NCBI GenBank assembly: GCA_016789655.1
Contig: JAEUQV010000100.1
Coordinates: 1 to 32,154 of the forward strand
DNA: 32,154 nucleotides
Direction: 5' to 3'
Source of the DNA: Candidatus Saccharimonadota bacterium
Lineage (GTDB): Bacteria > Patescibacteriota > Saccharimonadia > Saccharimonadales > UBA4665
Shown in pieces: positions 1 through 6,481 of this stretch (its first letter is position 1; each line of letters starts with the position of its first letter). Below the pieces are notes generated by a model. It made no database searches, was not told the DNA's origin, and saw only the letters and a list, made by a program, of their open reading frames with translations. The translations under genes were made by a program, and so were the position numbers.

Positions 1-873
1 CCTGCAGCAAATCCTGTCATTCAGTCCTTCACGGCTAACCCATCATCACTCACCGCAGGTGGCACGACAACTTTGTCTTGGTCTGCCGAAAACGTACAGC
101 AAGGTAGCTGTGTCATTTCCCCTTCTTCGTTGAATAGTGCAGGCCCTGTGGGTGAATGGAAGACACCGAGCCTATCGAGTTCGATGACGTACACCTTAGG
201 CTGTGTCAATAGCGATAACGTCCTGGTAACGAAATCGGTTAGTGTCGTGGTCAATGCAGCTCCTGCGCCGGCACCAGTAGCAGTCACTCCGCCTAGCCAG
301 AGTGTGGCTAGAGCTAACCAAGCTGCTAACCTCACGGCAAGTGATGGTGGACGTGTCGCAAATGCTCCAGTAAATGCAGAAGTTTCTGGCAATGCTGTGC
401 TTGAGCCAACAAACATTACAGATACCGAGAAAGAGAATTTCATTGTTAAGGTTGAATACTATGATGGTGATACGTTGCTACAGACTGACGACACCCCTCC
501 ATTCGTCTTAGACACTACAAAGCTTAAGGATGGAAGCTATACGATAAGTGAGCGCACCTATTTTGATGACGGTAGCGAAAGCGAAATTACCCGAACAATA
601 GAAGTTGAAAATGTTAGCCAAAAGACGGCAACAGATGGGAATGGTGGTAGTTCTGCACTTTGGCTGCTTTTGCCACTCGTCGTACTTGGCTTAGGTGTTG
701 CAGCGTTCTTCATAATTCGATCTAGGGCTAATGGCAGCAGTGACGAGATGTATGTACAGCCAGTTACCTATTCTCCGCCAGACTATTCATCTGGCACTCC
801 AGACTGGCAGCGTGGAATCGCACCGCCATCAACTGGGGACGTCATTAACCCCACAGAGAAAAGAGATGCATAA
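1..873 (+). CDS. Ig-like surface protein with C-terminal membrane anchor (5' partial)
   Basis: The frame is open from base 1, so the N-terminus lies outside the window and 290 residues are visible. The first ~85 residues form an Ig-like module of the type SFTANPSSLTAGGTTTLSWS, with two cysteines spaced as for a disulfide. A Pro/Ala-rich linker follows, then a second Ig-like beta domain (VEYYDGDTLLQTDDTPPF to TRTIEVEN). A hydrophobic span at about residues 219-239 (ALWLLLPLVVLGLGVAAFFI) ends in RSR, and a ~50-residue Tyr/Pro-rich tail would be cytoplasmic. This layout fits a type I surface protein held by its C-terminal helix. Ligand and role are unknown. The gene ends 28 bp before the next + gene, a surface glycosidase, so the two may be co-transcribed. 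Confidence 0.75.
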   Translation, partial: PAANPVIQSFTANPSSLTAGGTTTLSWSAENVQQGSCVISPSSLNSAGPVGEWKTPSLSSSMTYTLGCVNSDNVLVTKSVSVVVNAAPAPAPVAVTPPSQSVARANQAANLTASDGGRVANAPVNAEVSGNAVLEPTNITDTEKENFIVKVEYYDGDTLLQTDDTPPFVLDTTKLKDGSYTISERTYFDDGSESEITRTIEVENVSQKTATDGNGGSSALWLLLPLVVLGLGVAAFFIIRSRANGSSDEMYVQPVTYSPPDYSSGTPDWQRGIAPPSTGDVINPTEKRDA

Positions 874-901
874 AGCAGGGCCCACACTTATAGTGCGCTT
901 T

Positions 902-2416
902 ATGAATAGTGAACGGCACAAAAAAATGTCTAATTTCTTCCGAAAAAACGCTAAGCCAGCACTGATCATACTCTCGTTTGCTTTCATAGCAACTGTAGCG
1001 CTAATCTATGCTCAGGCAAAAGATGGCGATGTGGTTTTAGAGGCTGAAGTGGCTACTACAACCGGCAATGCGCTTAAGGTCGATGACCCTAATGCATCGG
1101 GTAGTAAATCGATACGTTTTAAGGTACAAGGTAGCGGTGGCGGTTCGGGTTCGTACGTCTGGCCGCTTAAAATAAGTAGTAATAACCGCTACTTGGTAGA
1201 CCAAAACGGCAGGCCGTTCTTCTACGCTGCGGATACTTCATGGACAATGCTTGGCTATTTGAGCGTAGATGATGCAAAAAAACTTATAGACATTCGCAAA
1301 TCGCAGGGTTTTAGTGCCATACAAACAATCCTGGTGCCATGGGGCGCTGGCCGCAGCAGTAGCGCAAGAGGTGCTGCATTTACAAATAACGACCTGACAA
1401 AGCCAAATGAAGCGTACTTTTCTGCCGTAGACCAGATTATGGACTATGCTGAAACAAAGGGGATGGTTTTGTATATCCCACCGCTTTGGATGGCGAATAA
1501 CGGCGGTTGGGCTTACAGTGAGTATGGAGAGGGCGACCCCACTCCATCACAAGCGGCATTTACTTCGTTTATGACGTGGGTTGGCAACCGCTATAAAAAT
1601 CAGGGAAATATTATCTGGGTTATGGGTGGTGATGATGAGATAGGTACGAGTACGAGTCTTAAGATTGCTGGCGCTAATGCACTTCGCGCAGCTGACCCTA
1701 ATCACCTAATGACATACCACCCGCGCTGGGCAGAGTATGGGCTAAAAGATCAGCCTTGGTTTGACTTCTACGCATTTCAAAAAAATGACATCACGGCACC
1801 GTATCCGTATCAACAAGTTCGTGAGGCATTAGGCATTTCGCCCACTAAGCCTGTCTTGGATGCAGAGCCCCCTTATGAGCCATCGACTGCAATGCAATCG
1901 GGAAATGTCACGACAGCTCTTATGAATAGACGTTTTGGTTGGTGGGCTGCACTTTCTGGAGCGATGGGCGTGGTGTATGGTGGCCCGCAGGGTTCGTGGG
2001 CCGTCGGCTACAAGTCGAGTCCAAACTGGTCATCAGATATTGAGCGTACGCAGGCTAAACATACAGGTAATATTAACAAGATACTCTCACCACTTGGTTG
2101 GCAAAAGCTTTCGCCCGATTGGGACAGTGCGACAGTTATTTCTGGGCGAGGTAGTTATGGCGGCACCGACTACGTTACTGCAGGTCGTGCCGACGATGGA
2201 TCGCTCATTGTTGCCTATGTGCCATCAGCTCGAAGCGTATCGCTAGATATGAGTAAAATGAGTGGCGCGGCTACTGTACAGTGGTTCGATCCAGCTTCAG
2301 GCGAATCTGCTGGTACCTCACAGACAGTAGCCAATAGCGGGTCACAATCATTTGCTACACCAGGCAACAATTCAGAAGGAGACAGTGACTGGGTATTAGT
2401 GGTGCGAAAGAATTAA
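902..2416 (+). CDS. Membrane-anchored GH140/DUF4038-like glycoside hydrolase
   Basis: The 504-aa product has a basic N-terminus, one membrane span (about residues 19-37) and then AKDGDVVLEAE, a carbohydrate-binding-like stretch shared with the next gene. From about residue 92 it matches the apiosidase-like TIM barrel (DUF4038, GH140): YLVDQNGRPFFYAADTSW, then IIWVMGGDDE (242-246) and PVLDAEPPYE (Glu 322). The last two sit where this family keeps its acid/base and nucleophile. The last ~90 residues resemble the beta-sandwich that follows DUF4038 (collagen-bind-2 type). It probably acts outside the cell on plant or microbial glycans; the substrate is not deducible. The start is uncertain: ATGs at 866, 902 and 926 are in frame and none has a good SD. 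926 gives an N-terminus most like the neighbour's, and 902 is chosen provisionally. Confidence 0.8.
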   Translation: MNSERHKKMSNFFRKNAKPALIILSFAFIATVALIYAQAKDGDVVLEAEVATTTGNALKVDDPNASGSKSIRFKVQGSGGGSGSYVWPLKISSNNRYLVDQNGRPFFYAADTSWTMLGYLSVDDAKKLIDIRKSQGFSAIQTILVPWGAGRSSSARGAAFTNNDLTKPNEAYFSAVDQIMDYAETKGMVLYIPPLWMANNGGWAYSEYGEGDPTPSQAAFTSFMTWVGNRYKNQGNIIWVMGGDDEIGTSTSLKIAGANALRAADPNHLMTYHPRWAEYGLKDQPWFDFYAFQKNDITAPYPYQQVREALGISPTKPVLDAEPPYEPSTAMQSGNVTTALMNRRFGWWAALSGAMGVVYGGPQGSWAVGYKSSPNWSSDIERTQAKHTGNINKILSPLGWQKLSPDWDSATVISGRGSYGGTDYVTAGRADDGSLIVAYVPSARSVSLDMSKMSGAATVQWFDPASGESAGTSQTVANSGSQSFATPGNNSEGDSDWVLVVRKN

Positions 2417-2427
2417 TGTCGAGCTAT

Positions 2428-2442
2428 GACCTCTCAGAGGTC
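2428..2442. repeat. Short perfect inverted repeat between the two glycosidase genes
   Basis: GACCTCT and AGAGGTC flank one central C, so RNA could form a 6-bp hairpin with a 3-nt loop just after the GH140-like stop codon. No T-run follows, so it is a poor terminator. A TATAGT box at 2456-2461 lies downstream and could start a separate transcript for the GH26 gene. Both readings are weak. Confidence 0.3.
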
Positions 2443-2504
2443 TAGTGAGTAGGGCTATAGTCTTACTCTTGACATAACAGAAAAGTTAACATGCAGAGCA
2501 GAAG

Positions 2505-3683
2505 ATGAAATTAAGCAAAAACTACAAGAACATTATACGGCAATTTCTTGCTAAAAAATATGCGAAGCCAGTTTTGCTCATAACTGTATTTGCGCTTGTT
2601 TCCACTGCAGCACTCCTAATAACTCAGGCGAAAGACGGAGATGTCTCGCTTGAGGCAGAAACTACTTCAAGAAGTGGCAATGCATCATTCGTAGATGACG
2701 ACAAAGCATCTGGAGGTAAGTCGTTGCATTTTGGTGTAGTAGAAGGGTCGGGGGGTAATAATTCGGCCTACAAACCCCTTTCAAATCCGAACGCCTCCCA
2801 GCAAGCCAAAAACGTTTACAATTTCTTGCAATCCAAAGAAGGTAGCGCCATTCTGGCCGGTCAGCATGAAGCAGATCAATGCACCAAATGTGAAAGTGAC
2901 CGCATGCAGAGCATTACCGGCAAAGCCCCTGCGGTGCACGGTCATGACGTTGCGGGTTATGCTATCGACCCTATAAACGAGGCGATTAATGATTTCAACG
3001 TCCGGCATCAAATCCCTGAGTTCAGCTGGCACGTGAGCGCGCCTGGTACGTCGGAAGATTGGACCAATGTCCAGATAGATGCCAATGTCGCCCGAGCACT
3101 ACAGTCTGGTACGAGCGAGAATACTTCGCTCGTGGCCAAGCTGAACACGATGGCATCACGCCTACAGACTCTAGAAGATGCCAATGTGCCTGTCTTATGG
3201 CGCCCCTGGCATGAAATGAACGGCGGCTGGTTCTGGTGGAGCAAGAGCGGACCAGACACATACAAACAGCTCTGGATATATACTTATAACTACTTTACGA
3301 CTACCAAGGGGCTCAATAACCTTATTTGGGTTTGGTCAGCTGCTGAAAACGAACTTCCAAATGCCGCCTGGTACCCCGGCGATCAATACGTCGATATTAC
3401 AGGTACCGATACCTACACCAGCAATAGCAACATTTCCAACTGGCTCAATAACTATAATCGCCATAAATCCATCGCGCCAACCAAACCGGTCGCCCTTACC
3501 GAGACCGATTACGTCCCCGACCCAGCTCAGCTGCAATCCAGCGGTAATAAGATGCTATGGTTTCTGCCGTGGCACAGTATATACGTAGATCGCAATAGTC
3601 AAAGCACCCTGACCCAGGTCTACAACAGCCCCTATGTTATCACGGCAGATGAGATGCCTGATTTGCGGGGGACTTTCCAATAA
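2505..3683 (+). CDS. Membrane-anchored GH26 endo-mannanase-like glycoside hydrolase
   Basis: The 392-aa product has a basic N-terminus and one membrane span (about 20-41), then AKDGDVSLEAE and a short CBM-like segment, then a GH26 catalytic barrel from about residue 97. GH26 hallmarks are GQHEADQ, VLWRPWHEMNGGWFWW with the predicted acid/base Glu 237, LIWVWSAAENE, and VALTETD with the predicted nucleophile Glu 333. GH26 enzymes mostly cleave beta-1,4-mannans, with some lichenases and xylanases, so mannanase is the best guess. The anchor plus extracellular domain suggests hydrolysis at the cell surface. The N-terminal ~75 residues parallel the upstream GH140-like protein, so the pair shares an export and anchor module. 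The SD is weak (GCAGAAG). The gene is followed by a long non-coding gap, which probably ends this transcription unit. Confidence 0.88.
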   Translation: MKLSKNYKNIIRQFLAKKYAKPVLLITVFALVSTAALLITQAKDGDVSLEAETTSRSGNASFVDDDKASGGKSLHFGVVEGSGGNNSAYKPLSNPNASQQAKNVYNFLQSKEGSAILAGQHEADQCTKCESDRMQSITGKAPAVHGHDVAGYAIDPINEAINDFNVRHQIPEFSWHVSAPGTSEDWTNVQIDANVARALQSGTSENTSLVAKLNTMASRLQTLEDANVPVLWRPWHEMNGGWFWWSKSGPDTYKQLWIYTYNYFTTTKGLNNLIWVWSAAENELPNAAWYPGDQYVDITGTDTYTSNSNISNWLNNYNRHKSIAPTKPVALTETDYVPDPAQLQSSGNKMLWFLPWHSIYVDRNSQSTLTQVYNSPYVITADEMPDLRGTFQ

Positions 3684-3868
3684 GGCTAGTACTCCTCCCC
3701 GCCTACTCCGACGATTCCTACCTATCATAAGCAGCACAGGAACACATGCTCACACCACCACTCCTGAGGGCGACGGTTACGTCAAATCAGGGTACTAGCG
3801 TAAGATGATTCATCGTCATTCATATAATAATTCACTAAACGTAGCAGTTGGTTATCACGCCTACGGAT

Positions 3869-4027
3869 TATAGTGCTTGTGTTTTATATCACAATATGAT
3901 AGTCTAGAACTCAGTCTTACTGAAAGACACAACTGATAAAACAAAAACATATCTGCCGCCCTTGCGAGCAATACGTCTAACGTGTTGGGGCCTTATGTGA
4001 CAAAAGAACCTCTTCGGAGGTTCTTTT
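3869..4027 (+). ncRNA. Candidate small RNA bounded by promoter-like box and terminator
   Basis: TATAGT (3869-3874), with a weak TTGGTT 15 bp upstream, is followed about 130 bases later by a textbook terminator hairpin, with no credible ORF between. A terminator this strong over 300 bases past the GH26 stop needs a transcript to stop; that could be the GH26 mRNA itself or a separate RNA of about 145 nt. No known RNA family was recognised. Confidence 0.2.
4002..4027. terminator. Intrinsic terminator with UUCG tetraloop
   Basis: Perfect 11-bp stem (AAAAGAACCTC with GAGGTTCTTTT) closed by a TTCG tetraloop. The A-run on one side and T-run on the other make it potentially bidirectional. It lies between the GH26 gene and trmD and is the clearest terminator in the window. 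Confidence 0.85.
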
Positions 4028-4114
4028 GGTTACAAGTTGCTAAGGCACTGTTACATAATATTCAAGCTCATTAGTCATACGCACTGCAGTACATCTCATG
4101 GTTTACATCTCCAA

Positions 4115-4192
4115 TCGCTCGGTCTGCGTACATTACATAACCCCAGCTCGATAATAATTGTCGAACTGGGGTTATGTAGACTTCGCTCGGTC
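4115..4192. repeat. Hairpin inside 10-bp direct repeats (possible miniature element)
   Basis: TCGCTCGGTC occurs at 4115-4124 and again at 4183-4192. Between them lies an inverted repeat with 12-bp perfect arms (4135-4146 and 4165-4176), extended inward by TCGA/TCGA after one mismatch, with a 9-nt loop. A hairpin bounded by short direct repeats resembles a small inserted element with a target-site duplication, but the arms do not reach the direct repeats. It could equally be a structured RNA. Confidence 0.35.
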
Positions 4193-4279
4193 GCTCCGGG
4201 TGTGTATTTTATAAGCGGCACAGTGTGCAGACACGGTTGACTTGGTTGTTTTGGGACGGCGCCTAAGCATCATCAACAT

Positions 4280-4319
4280 TATGCAACTTTCTCACGCCAT
4301 GGCGTGAGAAAGTTGCATA
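4280..4319. repeat. 40-base perfect palindrome upstream of trmD
   Basis: Twenty base pairs match around a CATG centre (TGCAACTTTCTCACGCCA and its complement, plus flanks), with no mismatch. It ends about 80 bases before the trmD -10 box. No T-run follows, so it is not a standard intrinsic terminator; a regulator site or an RNA hairpin are alternatives. Confidence 0.6.
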
Positions 4320-4399
4320 TTTGAGGGAATAAGGGGGTTGTTTAACTGTGCGCAAGAAGAAGTTAAGAGCGGTGATGTCGTGAGCTGAGTATGTTGAGG

Positions 4400-4405
4400 T
4401 ATACT
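4400..4405 (+). promoter_or_regulatory. -10 box of trmD, leaderless type
   Basis: TATACT ends 6 nt before the ATG at 4412, so transcription would begin at or next to the start codon. No clear -35 is visible 17 bp upstream. Confidence 0.55.
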
Positions 4406-4411
4406 TACCAT

Positions 4412-5077
4412 ATGAGGCTACAAATTATTACACTTTTCCCCGAGATGTTTACGGGGGTACTTGGCACGAGTATGTTGTGGAAGGCGGCCGATAAGGGCAT
4501 AGCCGAGTATGAGTTTATAAATCTGCGCGATTTTGGCTTGGGGCCGCGTAAGCAGGTTGATGACACACCCTATGGCGGGGGAGATGGGATGTTACTGAAG
4601 CCGGAGCCGTTGGTAGCGGCGATAGAGTTCGCAAAGAATAGAGTTATGAGTCAAGAGTCAAGAGTCAAGATTCTGCTGCCGACGCCGCGGGGCAAGCTGT
4701 ATAAGCAGTCCGATGCCAAGCGGCTAGCGGCGGATTGTGACGAGCTTATACTCGTGTGTCCGCGCTACGAAGGCTACGATGAGCGGGTTACCAAATGGGT
4801 AGACGAACAGTTTTGTATGGGAAACTATATACTGACAGGCGGCGAGCTGCCAGCCATGACCATTATAGATAGCGTGGTAAGGTTATTGCCGGGAGTTTTG
4901 GGTGGTGAAACCAGCGCCGATATAGAATCTTTCCAAGACGACGATAAAAGCATAGAGTACCCCCAGTACACCCGCCCCGAAGTGTTTCGCGGCCTAAGTG
5001 TCCCCCCCGTATTACTCAGCGGCAACCACGCCGAAATCGCCACATGGCGGAACCATCAAAATAATAAGGGAGAATAA
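4412..5077 (+). CDS. trmD: tRNA (guanine-37-N1)-methyltransferase
   Basis: TrmD transfers a methyl group from S-adenosylmethionine to G37 next to the anticodon of several tRNAs, which prevents +1 frameshifting. The 221-aa protein shows the SPOUT trefoil-knot motifs LPTPRGKLYKQ, CPRYEGYDERV and GNYILTGGELPAM, then the conserved IDSVVRLLPGVLG. It is near usual length, slightly short at the C-terminus. The ATG at 4412 gives the usual MRLQIITLFPEMF start and follows a -10 box by 6 nt; an in-frame ATG at 4391 lies upstream of that box and is rejected. Odd point: around residues 77-86 the protein carries an insert (RVMSQESRV) encoded by a heptanucleotide repeat (4641-4668). The next gene starts 1 nt after the stop, so the two are co-transcribed. 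Confidence 0.95.
   Translation: MRLQIITLFPEMFTGVLGTSMLWKAADKGIAEYEFINLRDFGLGPRKQVDDTPYGGGDGMLLKPEPLVAAIEFAKNRVMSQESRVKILLPTPRGKLYKQSDAKRLAADCDELILVCPRYEGYDERVTKWVDEQFCMGNYILTGGELPAMTIIDSVVRLLPGVLGGETSADIESFQDDDKSIEYPQYTRPEVFRGLSVPPVLLSGNHAEIATWRNHQNNKGE
4641..4668 (+). repeat. GAGTCAA heptanucleotide repeat inside trmD
   Basis: GAGTTAT is followed by three exact GAGTCAA copies. The total of 28 bases lies in a variable loop of TrmD, where the reading frame is kept. A sister tract lies at 6080-6107. Confidence 0.75.
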
Positions 5078-5078
5078 A

Positions 5079-5588
5079 ATGAGCGAAATGACGCCATCTC
5101 ATAAACCAGAAAATGCTTATTTTGAAGCCTTGGCTAGCGGGCAAAGCGCAACTCATATAGCGTCCATGGCCTCGGAAATAAATGGGAATTTAGATAAAAT
5201 TGGTTTTGACACTGAAGAGCAAGGTATGTTTGGCTCGGCTTTTCAGGTGGCTGGATACAAGCTGTTTGTGTTTGAAACAATGTCGGAAGGAAAATTGACA
5301 CGTTTAGTCAGAACACACGGGCCTGAAAATAATGTCGAGGGCATACCCAGCGAGTATACTGATGTGCAGATTGATATGAATTTTATCTATGATGAGGAAG
5401 GTGGCTGGTGCCCTACCGGGGGTAATTGCAGTCGGCCGGGGGGAGAATATTTTTTTATCCAGCCTGAAGGCGAGGGGTTTAAGCTCGAAGATCCGGAGGG
5501 CAATCCTGGCGGTGCTGAAGCGTCAAGCTTTTACGGGCACTTTATGGATTCATACGGCGCTGCTTTTGCTAGCATTACTGAAAGTTGA
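5079..5588 (+). CDS. Unknown 169-aa acidic protein, trmD operon
   Basis: I do not recognise this protein. It has no signal peptide or membrane span, so it is probably cytoplasmic. It is acidic and Gly-rich, with alternating beta-type segments (GSAFQVAGYKLFVFETM, VQIDMNFIYDEEGGW) and a central GGWCPTGGNCSRPGG loop whose two cysteines are five residues apart. The start is the ATG at 5079, preceded by a good SD (AAGGGAGA) inside the trmD tail. The stop of trmD ends only 1 nt before it, so expression is likely coupled to tRNA modification; whether the functions are linked is unknown. Confidence 0.75.
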   Translation: MSEMTPSHKPENAYFEALASGQSATHIASMASEINGNLDKIGFDTEEQGMFGSAFQVAGYKLFVFETMSEGKLTRLVRTHGPENNVEGIPSEYTDVQIDMNFIYDEEGGWCPTGGNCSRPGGEYFFIQPEGEGFKLEDPEGNPGGAEASSFYGHFMDSYGAAFASITES

Positions 5589-5668
5589 CCTTGATCGGAA
5601 ACGTACCTAGAAATGGTCTGTAAAACTATGACCGAGGAGCTTAGGTAGGTATTGTATGCAGAGCGCGC

Positions 5669-5674
5669 TATACT
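5669..5674 (+). promoter_or_regulatory. -10 box upstream of the nickel SOD gene
   Basis: TATACT lies 24 nt before the preferred ATG, leaving a short leader that contains a strong SD (AAGGAGGG, 5684-5691). No good -35 is seen at 16-18 bp. Confidence 0.4.
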
Positions 5675-5698
5675 AATAAGTAGAAGGAGGGTATGACT

Positions 5699-6079
5699 AT
5701 GAAGCTATTTCGAATTAAGCCGGTGTATGCGCACTGTGATTTGCCGTGCGGGGTGTATGACCCGGCTCAGGCGCGGATTGAGGCGCTGAGCATAAAGGCC
5801 ATCATGGAAAAATATGATGGGCTCGACGAGCACGGCAAACTGCGGGCGGTTATGATAATTGAACAGCGGGCAGAGCTGGTAAAGCATCATTTGTGGGTGC
5901 TCTGGACAGATTATTTCAAGCCTCCACATCTCGAACAATACCCGGATTTGCACCAAAAGTTTTGGCTTGCCACCAAGCAGGCCGGTGCATGCAAACACCA
6001 TCTCGATACAGCAGAAGCCGACAAGCTGCTGGCGATGATAGACGATATAGCCAAGATTTTCTGGGAGACCAAAAAATAA
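5699..6079 (+). CDS. sodN: Nickel-containing superoxide dismutase
   Basis: NiSOD converts superoxide to hydrogen peroxide and oxygen at a Ni centre held by the mature N-terminus. The protein contains the full Ni-hook HCDLPCGVY, in which His 1, Cys 2 and Cys 6 of the mature chain are the ligands. Cleavage must occur just before that His, removing an 11-residue leader (MKLFRIKPVYA) and leaving 115 residues, close to the 117 of Streptomyces NiSOD. The rest is the expected four-helix-bundle sequence (KAIMEKYDGLDEHGKLRA, HHLWVLWTDYFKP). Two in-frame ATGs exist, 5693 and 5699. The strong SD ends at about 5690, giving 2 or 8 nt spacing, so 5699 is preferred. The gene 12 bp downstream encodes the matching protease. 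Enzymes of this type form hexamers. Confidence 0.94.
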   Translation: MKLFRIKPVYAHCDLPCGVYDPAQARIEALSIKAIMEKYDGLDEHGKLRAVMIIEQRAELVKHHLWVLWTDYFKPPHLEQYPDLHQKFWLATKQAGACKHHLDTAEADKLLAMIDDIAKIFWETKK

Positions 6080-6107
6080 GAGTCAAGAGGTATGAGTCAA
6101 GAGGCAA
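6080..6107 (+). repeat. GAGTCAA-type heptanucleotide repeat across the sodN-sodX junction
   Basis: Four units, GAGTCAA, GAGGTAT, GAGTCAA and GAGGCAA, fill the gap after sodN and the first codons of sodX. The AAGAGG before the ATG at 6092 probably serves as its SD, so the repeat supplies both ribosome site and start codon. Confidence 0.7.
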
Positions 6108-6406
6108 GAAAAAAGCGCCATTATAAAATCATGCTCGTGCGGCGGGTTGTAGGCAGAAGCATGACGCCAATACTCGACCCTGGCCAAGTCGTGGTGGCCA
6201 TACCGTGGCGGCGCTATCAGGCCGAGGATGTGGTGCTGCTTAGCCACCAGGGCAAAGAAAAAATCAAGCGCATCCGCATGATCGATTCCAAAAGCGGCAA
6301 GTACGATGTACGCGGCGATAACCCCTCGCAAAGCACCGATAGCCGCCATTTCGGGCTCATAGAGCACGCCGATATAGTGGGCAAAGTCATTTGGCCCTGG
6401 GTGTAA
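6092..6406 (+). CDS. sodX: Nickel SOD maturation protease (S26-like)
   Basis: The 104-aa protein is a minimal signal-peptidase-fold protease. The serine motif VVGRSMTPILDPGQVVV supplies the predicted nucleophile Ser. KIKRIRMID supplies the Lys general base, and the RGDNPSQSTDSRHFG box is typical of S26/S24 enzymes. It has no membrane span, unlike LepB, which fits the small NiSOD-maturation branch (TIGR02754 type). Its position 12 bp after sodN makes removal of the NiSOD leader the obvious job. The N-terminal residues MSQEARKK are encoded by a heptamer repeat and are probably not functional. Confidence 0.88.
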   Translation: MSQEARKKRHYKIMLVRRVVGRSMTPILDPGQVVVAIPWRRYQAEDVVLLSHQGKEKIKRIRMIDSKSGKYDVRGDNPSQSTDSRHFGLIEHADIVGKVIWPWV

Positions 6407-6443
6407 CCCGCCGCGGAACTAAACGGTACATAGAAGACTCAGA

Positions 6444-6473
6444 TTGACAAGATGCTACCATATGTAGCATAAT
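6444..6473 (+). promoter_or_regulatory. Promoter of the 355-aa unknown gene
   Basis: TTGACA (6444-6449), an 18-bp spacer and CATAAT (6468-6473) lie 8 nt before the ATG at 6482. This is a consensus -35 with a leaderless arrangement. Confidence 0.6.
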
Positions 6474-6481
6474 AGTTAAAT

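Larger units (their letters stand above)
3684..4411. other. 728-base intergenic region without a convincing gene
   Basis: No open frame here shows protein-like composition; the longest plus-strand one (4037-4240) runs through a large hairpin. The region holds a possible promoter (TATAGT at 3869-3874), a strong terminator hairpin (4002-4027), a 12-bp-arm hairpin inside 10-bp direct repeats (4115-4192), a 40-base perfect palindrome (4280-4319) and the trmD promoter. No tRNA, tmRNA, SRP RNA or RNase P RNA signature was recognised. Confidence 0.6.

Noticed and set aside
4037-4240. 67-codon plus-strand open frame
   Set aside because: It crosses a large hairpin, has no SD or promoter and no protein-like composition.
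3684-4411. CRISPR array
   Set aside because: Inverted and direct repeats occur, but no regularly spaced repeat-spacer series and no cas genes.
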